A DNA stretch of 64,000 bases from positions 7,130,001 through 7,194,000 of the forward strand of contig OZ176053.1 of the NCBI GenBank assembly GCA_964247055.1, read 5' to 3'. Below, one piece after another: positions 1-11,999 of the stretch. The number at the start of each line of letters is the position of its first letter. The stretch's first letter is position 1. The translations under genes and the position numbers were made by a program. Below the pieces are notes generated by a model. The model had not been told where the DNA came from. It searched no databases and was given only the letters and a program-made list of their open reading frames with translations. The DNA comes from Paragordius varius (taxonomy: Eukaryota > Nematomorpha).

Positions 1-1200
1 CTGAGAGCATTTTTAACTTTTGATAACCGTGGTCAGTGATCGTTGCCTCTTCGACCACTTTCTTATTTACATCCAGCGTTTTTAGAGCCAAAAATCGTAC
101 CTGCTTGGTGGCCGCGGCATCTTCATCATCTGGTTGGCTATGCTCTATGGGAAGTCTCAACGCGTCGGCTAAGTTTTCTTCCCCTTTTTTGTAAAATATT
201 TCATACTCGTACCTGATGGTCTTCGATATCCACCTGAGCAGTTTGCTATTATTAATGTTGTTGATGTCTCTCTTCCGCCCAAATAGTGACACCAGCGGTT
301 TATGATCTGTATATATCTCGAACGGTCTTCATATAAAGTATTTAAATTTTTCTAGGGCAAACACTATGGCCTTGGCCTCTTTTTCGATCGTGGAATAACC
401 CTTTTCTGCTATTGAACAAGTTCGTGACGCGTAAAAAATTGGGCGTTTCCCCTGTGGGGTCTTATGAAACAGTATTGCCCCAAACCCCTTGTTGGAAGGA
501 TATGTTTCGATCAACAAGGGAAAACAGTCGTTAATTGGCATTAAAGCCGGGGGCCTGGTTAGCAAGCTTTTTGCTTTCGCGAATTCACTATCATCTGCCG
601 GGGTCCACCGCCAAGGTGTATTCTTTCCACTTAACTTGTGTAAGATTGCTAGGTGTGGGTGACAGTTTGGTATAAACCGCTCATGAAAATTTATTAAGCC
701 TAAGAACGAACGTAGCTCAGTTTGTTTGTAGGTGTCGGACAATTTTTAATGGCCTCTAATTTTTCATTGGACGGCTCAATACCTTGGTCAGAAATCACGT
801 ACCCCATGTATTTGACTCGTGAGATACCAATTTGCAATTTGTTTCGGCGCAATCGTAATCCCGCCTCTTGTAACCTTCTAAATACTTCCCTTAATCTTTG
901 ATCATGTTCCTCCCTGGTAGCTCCGGAAATTAAGACATCATCCAGGTACACACAAATACCAGGTATGTCCTTTAAAAGATTGTCCATGCATCTTTGAAAG
1001 ATCATAGGTGCTGAAGTTAATCCGAATGGAAGTCGTTGGTAAGCATAAAACCCTTTGTGAGTTGTGATGGTTACTAGCGTCTGTGACGCCCGGTCTATCG
1101 GAAATTGTAAGTAAGCATCTTTCAGGTCTAAAGTGGAAAAAATTATCCCATTTGCCACTTTGGTGGCCAACTCGTCAAAAGTAGGTATCAGATGAGAATC
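1..1200 (-). pseudogene. Reverse transcriptase / RNase H region of the Gypsy fossil
   Basis: Typical Ty3/Gypsy RT text is readable: STLDLKDAYLQFPID, YQRLPFGLTSAPMIFQ, the catalytic YLDDVLI, then the connection FLGLINFHERFIP and RNase H signatures (ETYPSNKGFGAIL, IFYASRTCSIAEKGYSTIEKE). The domain order and motif spacing match the family. The window edge cuts the rest of pol. It is broken and is a fossil. Confidence 0.9.
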
Positions 1201-1217
1201 CTTTGCTAAATAACGGT

Positions 1218-2653
1218 TTATACTAATTCGGAAATCGGCAATATCCTAATTTCTCCATTTCCTTTAACTATATTTACTGTGGGAGAGGCCCATATTGGGG
1301 TTTGGGTCGGATCGATAGGTCGGAGTATTTTGAGTTTAAATCTATCAATTTCATTTTCTACTAAAGGTTTTAGAGTTAAAGGTACCCTACGACAAGGAAA
1401 AACTTTAGGTTTGGCCCCGGGGTCGATAAATAATTTTATTGGGGGCCACTTGAAAGTACCTAACTCGTCTGAAAACAATTTGTCAAAATAATCAAATAAC
1501 ATTTTATTATTAGGTGCTTGCGTATGTAAAACTGAAAAAACATTTTTTGGGAATTCTAACCGAAACGCCCGCATCCAATTCATCCCAAACACGGCTGGCG
1601 GGTTAGTTTGCGTCACCACGCAGGGCAGGCACTTCTCTTCTTCATTCAAAACCACTGAAATCATCGATTTTCCGAGTACTTCTATCGGACCATCATTGAA
1701 GGTTCGCAAATTTGGAGCTGGGAGCAAACGAGGTCGACCAATATTTACCCAAGTGCGCTTGCCAATTACGGATACCTCGGCGCCCGTATCGTAGATAAAC
1801 GTTGTTGGTATATTATTTATTAGTACCTGAATCCGGGGGGTGTTGTTCGGGCTAGTCATGGTGCGGATTGACGGCCGTCGGAACGTTGCCTTGCATACTG
1901 TGCTGAAATGATTCCATTTGTCGCAATTGAAACACCGTTTTCCTTTTGCCGGGCAGGTGGCGAAACCATGTCGATACCCACAATTACTACATAGCTTTCG
2001 GGTTATTTGATTGATTGTATTATTATCATTAACAACTGGTTGGATACTTGAAGGAAGTTCACTGGTATTATTATTGTTCAAATCATTATTATCTCTGATG
2101 TTGTGAACCTTTTTATCTTCTAATTCATAGGAATAAGCGATGTCTACAATCGCTTGAAGGGTTACCGGACCCCGTCCTTTTTGCCATCTGGATATTTGGA
2201 TTGAATTTCGCGTTCTACTCTGGGATTTTCAAGACCTACCAGGAATAAATCGCGTAATTTTGACTGAATATCCCCTTCAAATTTCCCGGCTTCACACTTT
2301 GCTTTCAGACGTTCCAGGAAATCCATGACTGATTCATCTGGCATTTTTTTTAATCGGTAGAATTCAACTCGATTTAACCATAGGCTGCTGATTGGTGATT
2401 ATATCTGAGTGGCCAAGGTTGCAATTTCCTCCCATTCCATGTCATCTATGAGTTTTGGGTATGCTAACGTTTCGATTTTCATTATTACTTGAATACCGCC
2501 GAAAGCGAGAAAAGTGCGTTTCATTGTGGTGTCATTGGATTCGATATTTTTGGAATTTAAGACTCTCCTGATGTGACGTATATATTGCGTAAAATTCATC
2601 GGTTCCTTAAAAGGCTCCAAAATCAGTTTTGAAATGTCCAACGCTTGGCTCAT
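1218..2653 (-). pseudogene. Gag and protease region of the Gypsy fossil
   Basis: The Gag part starts near 2653 (MSQALDISKLILEPF) and contains retrotransposon-Gag-like text such as MPDESVMDFLERLKAKCE. A zinc knuckle follows (CFNCDKWNHFSTVC), then a retropepsin-like aspartic protease with DTGAEVSVIGK. The region ends at the border of the reverse transcriptase. It is broken in several places and is treated as a fossil. Confidence 0.85.
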
Positions 2654-2675
2654 TGAAAGCTAAAACGGCACCAAA

Positions 2676-2943
2676 TGTAAAGTTGAATTATTCACGTATA
2701 GCAATATGGTATATTAAAATAGAGTTGAGCGATAAAAAGAAAAACCAAAATAAAAAAGTGAGTGGCTATTATATCACAAGTTCTTTTTATGTGTGCATGC
2801 CTTATTTGCGTAGACGTTACACAATGGTTATTCTCAACAACAGATAAGCTTTAACACGAAATATATATATAATATTCAAATACAAAATAACTGATGCAAC
2901 ATGAATTGAGTGTGTTAACAAAATAGAATATTATAACCTTACA
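2676..2943 (-). repeat. 5' LTR of the Gypsy fossil
   Basis: A 268-bp segment bounded by TGTAAAGTT at the left and AACCTTACA at the right, i.e. imperfect inverted TGTAA..TTACA ends. Directly inside it on the minus strand is a TGG-initial primer-binding-like stretch (TGGTGCCGTTTTAG, about 2661-2674), followed by the Gag start near 2653. The order LTR, primer site, Gag is what defines it; the second LTR is not in the window. Confidence 0.7.
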
Positions 2944-3156
2944 GCTCTTATCCAAATAAAAATTATATAAATAAGCAAAATATCTAAATAAAATTTTGTT
3001 TTGAAAAAAAAGTTTCAAGTCAAACTATTTCGACGCCATTTTTATTTTGCGAATTTTTGCAAAATATCGTCTTCATTTAATTTTAAGTGTAAAAATCAAT
3101 TTTTTATTTTAATTACATCTAACATTAATAGAAATAGAAAAAACGGTTTATTTTAA

Positions 3157-5278
3157 TGTGAACAGATATTTTGAACTTTGACGCAATACAAAATTAAAAC
3201 ATATTTTGCTTTACAACATCGGGGTGGTATATTACACAGTCACAAAATATCCCGATGAAATATATATATTCTGATAAGAAAATATCAAAATTATCAAGGT
3301 TTTTAAGTGATTTACACTTTTGTGATCAGTCCGTATATAATTGCCAAAGGTGCGCATTTTTTTCAAATACATTTTTTGGTGAAAGCTAAATGCTTTATTT
3401 CAAAAGATATCACTAAAAAATATAACACAAACTAAAAGAGCAAAACAAAATTTTTATAATTTTTAGATATGGGCTCTGAAAGTCCCATTTTTTGCCTCTT
3501 TTATAATGGACTGTGCTCTAAAAACGGAAAAATTTTGACATGATGCAATAATTTCAAAAATATGATAAATTTTGTTATCGAATAAAAAGGTTTTTTTAAA
3601 AATGCATACCTTAAAAATTTATTTTTTAGCAAAATTTTGTTGAAGCGTTTTTGTTTATGATGGAAACGATACAAACGGGTGAGATGCTATTCCATTTATA
3701 TATATAATTCGATTATGCTAATTTTTCTCGCTCAGAATTTTGATCAAAATTTTCGCTCGTTTTTAAGTTAAAATTGAGTTTTATAACAAAAATTTACCAA
3801 AATTTGCAAGCAAACAAACCTTTAATTTAAAATTCTCAACATACAGTAATTTTCCACATCATTTAAGTATTTAGAGGGTTTTATTATATCTTAAAGCTTC
3901 ATACCGTTTTCATTCTGCTTCAAAATAGTTTGCGCTTCAACAAAATATTTCAAATTTGTTTATGAAAAATAAGAAAACTAATAAAAATTAAAGTTAAGGA
4001 AAGAAATTTAGAAATATCATACCTCCCATCGCTGGTCAAATCATGACCAGTGACTATTTATTTTTTAACCATAGTCATTGATAAAAACACCTGTTTGAAA
4101 AAATGGTAGTAAATTTTTTTTGGAAGAGAGATACTAAGATTTATTGTTTTTTAATATATTTTTTAAAATACAAATATTATTTAATTATGCTCATTTAACA
4201 ATATTTAAAATTGTTAAAAATGCCTCTTTATAATACAAGTATTTAAGCATAATTAGTTATTTCGAAAAACAAGATAGCACTTTGCAAATTATGCCATACA
4301 ATATATGTGAACCATTCAAAAATGTAAAACATCCTATAATTGGTATTTTAATGATGAAAGAAAGTGTAAAACAAATTAGGTAAAATTTAAAATAAATCTA
4401 TGCATTTGAAGATTCAGAAGGCCACAAACATGTGGCAAAATTTATTTAACAATTTCTTGACCAAATTCGATCGAAAATATAAATATATACAAACTTTAAA
4501 GAAAAAACATGACATTATTAAAGAAACGCAAGTGCAATTTGAACTTATTTTGACAATCTAATATCGCATGATACTTATTTAAGTACAAAGCGGTCATGAA
4601 CCTGGTCTGACTGGGTCTGACCCGATTTTTTAAAAAAGTAATCAAGCACAACCCTACTCCCACCTAATGAGTAAAGACGTAAAAACATTTTTAAATACGA
4701 AAAAACGTTTATTTCGTTATCATATGCCATATATAATAAATTTTATATAATATGTTACGGGAATACTAATTTTCTACATAATTTCCCGTTCATAAAATGA
4801 AATTTTTAAACCTTAACATAGATTAAAATATCATGAATTAATTTTGTTAACTCATTCTAAATTTTGAGGCACCTCTTTTTGCGTAAGCCCTGAATAAAAG
4901 AGCCATTAGCCTGAATCTTACGATTCGAGATTTATAGTTTCGCCACTGCTGCCTTTATAAGCGGCATCCAATCCAATTTTATGTATAATACGAGTGCAAA
5001 ATAAAGTATTAACCAATTAAAAATAGGCCAATCTTAGTTTTTTACCGCAAAATGAACCATTTCTTTACAATTTATGTGGTTATTTTTACAGAGGGTACTA
5101 TATTAAATTCTAAAATACTTTTATTGAATAAATAAAAGGTAAATTATATATTTATATAAAATTTATTTTTTTAATTTAAAAAAGCAGTACAAAAGTGGGC
5201 GCAGTACAGGCGCAGTTTTTTTCTGAAAACCCAGTACTGTACTGCGAAAAACAGCCTATCTGGTCACATTTTGTATTT
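3157..5278 (+). mobile_element. TGTGACCAG-type TIR element, copy 1 (nested)
   Basis: It begins TGTGAACAGATATTTTGA and ends CTATCTGGTCACA, an inverted-repeat pair shared with copy 2 (18134-20298) and with an inverted, truncated copy whose intact terminus is at 12355. The unoccupied site is visible in the GGGGTATC element at about 49870-49920 (GGTTTATTTTGTATT), and here the same words flank the insert. No transposase is readable; the inside is AT-rich and hosts a further repeat at 4032-4630. The superfamily is not assigned. Confidence 0.65.
4032..4630 (+). mobile_element. GGTCA-ended repeat, copy 1 (nested twice)
   Basis: A ~600-bp AT-rich segment bounded by clusters of GGTCA/TGACC words (CTGGTCAAATCATGACCAG at the left, GGTCTGACTGGGTCTGACC at the right). 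The same segment recurs at 19070-19640 inside another TGTGACCAG element and by itself, in unrelated surroundings, at 43588-44234. The lone copy shows it is a separate mobile or transposed unit. No coding sequence is seen. Confidence 0.55.
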
Positions 5279-5499
5279 TTTCAATTTTACCATTGCACAC
5301 ATGTCACGCTGATTAACTTTTTAACTTTAGGTTTTAGTTAAAAATAAATATTATCAAGTATTTTTGAATAAAATTTTTAATATATTTCGGTTTATTAATG
5401 TAATATAAAAGTATTTTGCCATCGTTTCAATTCCCTCCATATTTTTTAAAGTATATAATTTTAACAGGCCAGGGATATCCAACTACCCCAATTTGAATT

Positions 5500-6383
5500 G
5501 AAGGACTAAAATGAATGTCTTGCATCCAAGTGTTAAAATAGGATCTGTAGCTAGCCAAATGAATAGTAATAGTAAGAACGTATGTGGTAATTGGCCAGAA
5601 ATCAAATCTCCTGGGAATTATACATATCGAAATAAAAGGTCAACGAAACATTTTGGCTAGTTTTATTAGAAGCGTTCTCAAAACGGTGTGAGGTTGTGTT
5701 CACAAAGTTATATCCTCAACTGTTTAATATATAAATTTTTTTGGTTTGGTGTAGACGGCTTATTTCTTTAATTTCTGAAACGGATCATCGTCAGAGTTCA
5801 AAAACTATTGATTGAAACTCCATATTAAACATTTCTCACCTCTTTACCACCCTCAAACAGAAGTGTCAGTAAAAAACGATTCGGACGATAAAGATAAAAT
5901 ATGACGCGAGAAAAACAAAATCGTTCAGACTTGGCGATGCTAAATTTATCGGACTATTGCTATATGTGTCTTTGTTGGTCAAAAACCAGAAATATTTTTT
6001 GAACTAGAAAGCCAGGGGAATACTAAAGGGATCAGTAGATTTTAAAGATTCCTCCGAAGTAACTTATTATTCGGAATGTAAAGACCAAGGTTGACGAAAA
6101 AACGTAGTTGCTCGCCCGACATCGTCCACATCTCTGTTTTTGATGGTCGAGTTAATTTTCCCAAAAAAATGCTAAGCTGTACGCCAAAATTTGGAAGGGA
6201 GATGTTAGGAGAATTTTGTTTAGTTATAAATATTTATTCTATATTAAATAGAATATACATTCTAATTGCTTTATATGTATTATTGTGTTGTATTTATAAC
6301 TATTCTGATTTAATATATCTATAGCTTAAATATAAACAACTATTCCAAATATGGTAACGCATCCGATAAAGAAACTATATCTT
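5500..6383 (+). repeat. Amplicon unit upstream of a decayed family exon
   Basis: This stretch is shared with 20536-21416 (direct) and with 12000-12280 plus 9566-9735 (inverted). It contains only short open frames that are copied along with the DNA, for example around 6091-6324 and 21128-21406. I see no convincing gene. Its constant position before the decayed exon suggests it is the 5' flank of an older family member. Confidence 0.5.
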
Positions 6384-6790
6384 TAAAGCGGGTAAAACGG
6401 TTTTCTTATTTAAATAATGGTAAAAGAAAAATCAATCTCGAATACTGTGCTGCAGAAGGCATTTGATTTTGCTCCAAATAAAATAACAACAGCCGATAAT
6501 GAGTGCTAAGAATCGGTTAAAACAATATTTTAAATAGTAATACAGCGGTACTTATCATTTATGCGACCATGCTCCCACAACATCTGAAATCAGATTCATA
6601 CTGGCAACACTATATTCCGAAACCACTGAAATTTAAAAAATTGATACCGGATATTATAAGAAAATAAATCAATTGGCCTCCTCTAGATGTTGAAGAATTT
6701 TTTTAAGAAGAAACCGAATGAATGCGCCTAATGCTCAAAGCCTCAACATATTACGAAACTTATTTCCAAAATCACCGTAAGAGTTAACAG
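6384..6790 (+). pseudogene. Decayed exon 1 of the lysine-rich two-exon family (copy P1)
   Basis: The 3' half of the family's first exon is recognisable: KPLKFKKLIPDIIRK, then NWPPLDVEEFF, matching KKWIPDYIRKEADWPP and DVEDFF of the intact gene at 35828. Several in-frame stops and frame changes show it is dead. The sequence after it, TCACCGTAAGAG, keeps the splice-donor word that overlaps the apparent stop in the intact members. The lysine-rich N-terminal half is absent. Confidence 0.75.
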
Positions 6791-7730
6791 ATCTATATTT
6801 TATGATAAATTTATTGCCCTAAATAAGAAAATTTTGTCGGAAAATATATCCTGTAAATAAACTCAATTTAAATAATTAGTATTATTTATTAGTAATAGAG
6901 ATATTATGGATCATAGCTTTCAGATTGAGTTTATTTTATTGTATGAATGAACACCTTCTTCAAATTACGGGCACAAATAAATTCTATAGTTCTTATTCGA
7001 TTAGTTGTAAAAAAATATTTAATTTTAAAAACACCATAAAAATTATATCAATTTTAAAATTATCCATTCTATATGGACGTGCCTGATTCGTATGTGAAAA
7101 TTTTGACTGGCTATCTTTATAAACGGCACTAAAGAATCATTTCATAGGGGAATCATGTTCTGCAATACAATTCTTTACTACTTCCTGCCTAAAATTATCT
7201 TTGTAAACTAGTGTTAAGATTTGGTAACATATATATATATAATTTGCACTTCAAGAGTGCCCTTGAACACACTTCAGGTAAGTCCTTGATCATTTCCAAT
7301 TTGTCCTTAGATTTTGAAATTTATTGATCATATTTTAATATTGTTCTTAAAACCAGATTTATTTGTTTCAACTCAAATTTTTCCAATCAAAAAAATTATT
7401 AATTTATAGATGTTTTATGGAAATTTGTAATTAATGGCTTAGAAAACCTATAAAATTTTCAATTACGTATATATAAAATATTTTTAAAAAAACTAATAAA
7501 ATAGATTGTTTAAAAGTTGATATTTATTTAGAGTCTATATTGAATTAAGAGAATAGGTTAAAAATCACAAAATAAATGAATGATACAAGGTTTTATTTAT
7601 AAAAAACAAAAAAGAGTTAAAGGACCAATGAAATGTTTAAGGATAAACTTGAAATGTTCAAGGACTAACTTGAAGTGTTTAAAGATACTCTTGAAGACAA
7701 AATAATATATTATATTTATATATAAACGTT
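6791..7730 (+). repeat. Intron-like flank of copy P1, amplicon DNA
   Basis: AT-rich sequence shared with 25403-26318 (direct) and 23790-24705 (inverted). Recurrent words include TTAAGATTTGGTAACATATA and TTCAAGAGTGCCCTTGAACA; the first also stands after the intact first exon (about 37140). It therefore corresponds to the intron of the lysine-rich family. No gene is seen. Confidence 0.55.
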
Positions 7731-8200
7731 GATATAACCTTTTGATTCCAAAAACCCTAACCCTAATTTAATCATTACAGAGAAATCACAATAAACCGTC
7801 AGGTAAATGGCCCAATTATATAACTACAGAGAAATTATGTGAACCACCAGATATGTTACCTGTTTTATAGGTATTAAGCTAAATAAACCGCCAGGTATGT
7901 GTCCAGTTACAGAGAAATCAAAATGACCCACCAGATAAGTTGCTTAGTTCAATGGTCTCAGAGATACCAAATTATTGAAGACTGTCCACTTATAAAAAAA
8001 ATATACAATAAACTTTAAATATAAAAATATAATATTTTGGAACTAGCGATGTAGATTAATTGACTGATTTATATCTTGATTGACCTATATATACATAATT
8101 TAACTCATAAAATTTTTCATTGAAATTACTTTAAAACAATTGAAAAACGTATAGGCTTATTTTTATTGTCGCATATATTGTACAACGAATTTATAAAGGG
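7731..8200 (+). repeat. CCGCCA minisatellite, short array
   Basis: Three to four diverged ~50-60 bp units of the type CCGCCAGGTATGTG..CAGTTACAGAGAAATCAAA. The same array is found inverted at 23530-23750 and expanded at 30530-32100. Two TTAGGG-type telomere words (CCCTAACCCTAA) lie at the left edge near 7755; they are too few to be more than a curiosity. Confidence 0.6.
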
Positions 8201-9130
8201 TTGGTAGGTGTGGGAATATATTTTATTAACCCTGAAACAGATGAACGGCTCTTTTTTAACTTTTAGTGTCGTTCGTTTTATATAAATTCAACAAATTTAG
8301 AGCGCGCAAATAGAAACGGAATGGGAAAAGCGCAAATCCAATTTTGACCTTTTCCGCGAATACGACTGTTCGATTATGAGCCTAACATTCTTTTGTATTT
8401 TAATTATTAAAGTAACTGACCCTTTTCCACAGTAAAATTTGGTTTGCGTTTTTGAATTGAAAAACTTTAAGTTGAAACAAATATATTTGGTTTTTGAATT
8501 AACAATTTAATTTTAAAATGAATAAATATGTAATAAAAGTGAATTCGGTTAAAAAATAATAAAAAAAATCATCTAAACATTATGATTAAATCTAAATTTA
8601 AAATTTTAAGGATCCAACAAATGATCAAGAACTAACCTGAAGTGTTCAAGGATACTTTATGAAATTATATATATTACCAAATCTTAACAATAAATTACAA
8701 AGATGATTAGGCGAATTGTATTGGAGAACTATATTCATTTATTTTATGATTCTTTAGTGCCTTATAAGGATAGCCAGTCCAAATTCTCACAAATATTCGC
8801 ACAAGCATATTAAATGGTATAAGATATTCAATTGATATAATTTTTAAGGTTAAAATGTAATAAAATAAATAAATTTTTTACAATTTAAAAACGAATAATA
8901 GTTATAAATATATCTGTACCCTTTATAATTTGAAGAAGTTGACTCATACATAAAAATAAACTCAAATGTCTGAAACAAAGGATTCATAAAATCTCATTAA
9001 TGAATAAATTTAATTATTTAAATTGGGTTTATTGATTATATTTTCCGACAAAATTTTCTGATTTAGGGCGATAATAATATTTAATTTATTAGAATGTATA
9101 TATATGTATCTAGAACTGTCTAAAAAACTC
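8201..9130 (-). repeat. Amplicon DNA, right arm of palindrome 1
   Basis: Positions 8201-8480 are the reverse complement of 23040-23290 and include the decayed second-exon flank (CCACAGTAAAATTTGGTTTGC). The rest pairs with 21860-22450. No open gene is visible. Confidence 0.5.
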
Positions 9131-9566
9131 TTGTGAATTTGAAAGTAAGTTTTTTGGGTCGTAGTTTTGAGCGTGAACGTAAAATTTCAGAGCGTCATGT
9201 GTTAAGCTTTGAGCATTCGGGGCATTCATTCGGTTTCTTCTTAAAAAAATTCTTCAACATCTAGAGGAGGCCAATTGATTTATTTTCTTATAATACCCGG
9301 TATCAATTTTTTAAATTTCAGTGGTTTCGGAATATAGTATTGCAGTATGAATGTGATTTATCAGATGTATTATGAGACATGGTCGCGTAAATGATAAGTA
9401 CCGCTCTATTACTATAAAAAAAGATTGTTTTAACCGATTCTCAGCACTCATTATCGGTTGTTGTTATTATATTTGGAGAAAAATCAAATGCCTTCTGTAG
9501 CACAGTATTCGAGATTGATTTTTCTTTTACCATTATTTAACAAGGAAAACCGTTTTACCCGCTTTA
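9131..9566 (-). pseudogene. Decayed exon 1 of the lysine-rich family (copy P2)
   Basis: Reverse complement of the P1/P3 type: read on the minus strand it gives KFKKLIPGIIRK and NWPPLDVEEFF with in-frame stops. It lies in the right arm of palindrome 1 and is closest to copy P3 at 21417, sharing the extra stretch before the CCGTAAGAG-like end. Dead copy. Confidence 0.7.
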
Positions 9567-9734
9567 AAGATATAGTTTCTTTATCGGATGCTGTTACCAT
9601 ATCTGGAATAGTTGTTTATATTTAAGCTAAAGATTTATTAAATCAGAATAGTAATAAATACAACACAATAATACATATAAAGCAATTAGAATGTATATTC
9701 TATCAAATATAGAATTAATATTCATTATTATTGT

Positions 9735-11998
9735 AGCAAAGATCGTTGTCGATTTTTTGCTTTTTCGAAGGTGTATTTTCTCCAGTTTATATAATTGTAA
9801 GTGAGTGATGTTAACTGTTGTAAAGAGAGATTGGTTTCTTTGGTTAGGTTTTTAATCTAGCGCATCTTGCAGCGTCCACGTTTCCTGGATCCGTCGACCA
9901 TGCCTTTCATTAGTTGGAATTCCAAGTCATTAGCTCTGGTAATGTGACCAAAGTATGATAATTTCATTTTGAGGCACATGCCAATCAAGTGTATCTCGGG
10001 GTTTATTTTAAGGATTACAGTGTTTTTTACTTTATCTTTCCAAGTGATTTGAAGTGCCTTCCGCCAGCACCAGATTTCGAAGGCGTTAATGTATTTTTCG
10101 TCTACCTTTTTTATTGTCCAGCTTTCTGATGCATATAGCATGCTAGGAAATATTAGGGCTTTAACTAAACGGATTTTTGTTTTAAGTTTGATGTCGTGTG
10201 ATGACCATAGTTTATTATATTTTATCATTTTTGGCTTTGCAATTCCTATTCTTCTTTTAATGTCTGGGGTGCTGTTGTTAGTTGTATTTATAAGACTGCC
10301 TAGGTAAGTGTATTGGGACACTACTTCTTTTTGTTGGTTGTGAAAAGATAAGTTGTTATAATGGGTATGAGCGTTTATAGTCATGATTTTAGTTTTTTTT
10401 GAAATTGATCGTCAATTCAAATTTTTGGCATTCGTTTGAGAATTCAGTTAGGAGTTTTTTCAGGTTGTCCACTGAGTTTGACAGCAGTATGGTGTCATCA
10501 GCATAATGAAGTGATGATATAATAATGCCGGCAATGCTTATACCATTTATCTATGTTCCGTAATACGCTTCTATGCAGACGTTAAAAAGAGTGGGTGAGA
10601 GGATACAACCTTGTCTTAGACCATACCCAATTACTTGTGCCATGTGGGGTTTTTATGTTTAGTGATGAATTGGAATAAAGGGATTTTATGATGTTTAAAA
10701 TGTGATCTGAAACTCCCATCTGAGATATTGCCTTCCACAGCGTGTCGTGTTTCACGCTGTCGAAGGCTTTTGTAATCAATGAAGCAGATGTGGGTTTCTT
10801 TCTGAAATTCAATTTGTTTTTCGAATATCCAACGTATATTGCTGATCATGTCCCTGCATCCGCGATTGGATCTAAATCCCGCTTGAGTATTAGAAAGTTC
10901 GGCTTCAATTATGCCTTGGATACGCCTGTGAATTATTTTGAGGAAAACTTTTGATGCTTGATTGATTAGCGCTATAGTTCTATAGTTGTTAAATGATTTA
11001 GGATCGCCTTTTTTCAAGATGGGGATGAGTATTGATTTGCACCAGTCTTGGGGGAATGAGGCGTGAGCAAATATCTTTTGGAATAAGCCAGTTAGGATAT
11101 GGGGGATAAAACAAATGAGTTCGGTTGGAATATCGTTGTAATCAGATTTGTTGGGGAATGGTTAAGCGCCCATTCAACTTCCTCTTTGATGATCGGCGGG
11201 TCATGTTGATAGATCTCATTGTTTTTATCGGCGTTCATGGACTGGAGCCGTATAGTTTTAATACATATGGTTCCCATTGTTTCACCAGTGTTTTTTTGTC
11301 TGTGATGATATCTCCATCTTCCTTTCTCATTGGGCCTTTGTAGATTTTAGAACTACGTGGAGCAATGTGTACTTCAGCAAAGTAGTTGTTGTTATGTTTA
11401 GCAGCGTTTTCTAGTTTTAAGCACAGCTGATTGTAGTGATCGTTTTTGTCTTCCCGAGCGCTTTTTTGGAAATTTGCGTTAAGTGATTTGTACTCTGCCA
11501 TATTATAGCGTTTAGGTTGGCGCCGTTTGTCCGCCAAATCTAAACTTTTTTGTGATAACTTAATTTTGTTAAGATGGGATTTTTGGATAGGGATGCATTA
11601 TCTGGCTGTAGTGCTAGTGATATTTTGTATTGTATTCTAAAGATTTTCAGCGTCATCGTCTATTTCGAGTGTTTTAAATCTGTTTTCAAGTAACAAAGGA
11701 AACTCGGGGTAGATCGCAGAGAAATCTAATTTGAGTTTATGCTGAAATTTTGGTTAGCGTGAGAGAACTGTTTTAATTTTTAGTTTAGCTATAAGGAGAT
11801 TATGATCAGAATAGCAGTCAGAACCAGGGTAAGTTTTTACGTTCATAAAGGAAGATTTATATTTTTGCATACCGAGAATAAAGTCAATTTGGTTTCTGTG
11901 CTTCTTGCAAGGTGAAATCCATGTGTATAGCCTTCGCTTAGGTTGTTAGTTTGATATGAATAATTTGTGTCCACTGCAAAATTCTATGAGGCAGTCTC
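9735..11998 (-). mobile_element. LINE (APE-type, RTE/jockey-like), 5'-truncated
   Basis: On the minus strand the frames show endonuclease-end text near 11960, RT text FIDYKSLRQ and FDSVKHDTLW, an AFDSVKHD-type motif, and a typical C-terminal region (KTKIRLVKALIFPSMLYASESWT, LSYFGHITRAN, GSRKRGRCKMR). The 3' end lies near 9735 with a short ATAATAAT-like tail. It interrupts the right arm of palindrome 1: flanks at 9660-9735 and 12000-12160 pair with the unbroken left arm at 6075-6250. Frames are broken by several stops and shifts. It is the same family as 59295-62770, which is on the other strand. Confidence 0.85.
9857..10384 (-). pseudogene. C-terminal part of LINE reverse transcriptase ORF
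   Basis: A 175-codon open stretch beginning MTINAHTHYNNLSFHNQQ. It holds the post-catalytic RT region (YTYLGSLI, RRIGIAKPKM), then SMLYASESWTIKK and WCWRKALQITWKDKV, which are standard in animal endonuclease-RT LINEs, and ends RKRGRCKMR. The true start is far upstream; this is the last intact piece of a broken ORF. Confidence 0.8.
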
Positions 11999-11999
11999 C

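Larger units (their letters stand above)
1..2943 (-). mobile_element. Gypsy-family LTR retrotransposon fossil, 5' part
   Basis: Read on the minus strand, the parts run in Gypsy order from right to left: one LTR, a tRNA primer site, Gag, a CCHC zinc knuckle, an aspartic protease (DTGAE), reverse transcriptase (YLDD) and the start of RNase H. The integrase and second LTR would lie beyond the left edge. The pol pieces resemble the K02A2.6-like Gypsy group. It carries a handful of breaks over 2.9 kb, so it is not active as seen but looks fairly young beside the other Gypsy family here. Its LTR abuts sequence of a GGGGTATC-type TIR element (from 2944), which suggests insertion into that repeat. 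The target duplication cannot be tested because the other end is outside the window. Confidence 0.9.
2944..5499 (+). mobile_element. GGGGTATC-type TIR element, copy 1, split by a nested element
   Basis: The right end carries the family terminus (ATATCCAACTACCCCAATTT), and the left part shares the family interior (TTCGACGCCATTTTTATTTT at about 3030) with the clean copies at 47695-48229 and 49661-50126. The left terminus is missing, apparently replaced by the Gypsy fossil. A 2.1-kb TGTGACCAG-type element lies inside (3157-5278). No coding capacity is visible, so this is a non-autonomous copy. Confidence 0.6.

Noticed and set aside
1279-1491. Plus-strand frame opposite the Gypsy pol region, and other short frames opposite known coding pieces (35882-36561, 36076-36267)
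   Set aside because: Shadows of minus- or plus-strand coding sequence with no motif of their own.
6091-6324. Hydrophobic frame copied at 21128-21406
   Set aside because: Hydrophobicity comes from AT-rich DNA; the copies differ by frame-breaking changes further on and no start or domain is conserved.
7750-7770. Telomere-type words (CCCTAACCCTAA), also at 16852, 23725 and 40302
   Set aside because: Only two units each, embedded in copied repeats or fossil Gag sequence; no evidence for a telomere.
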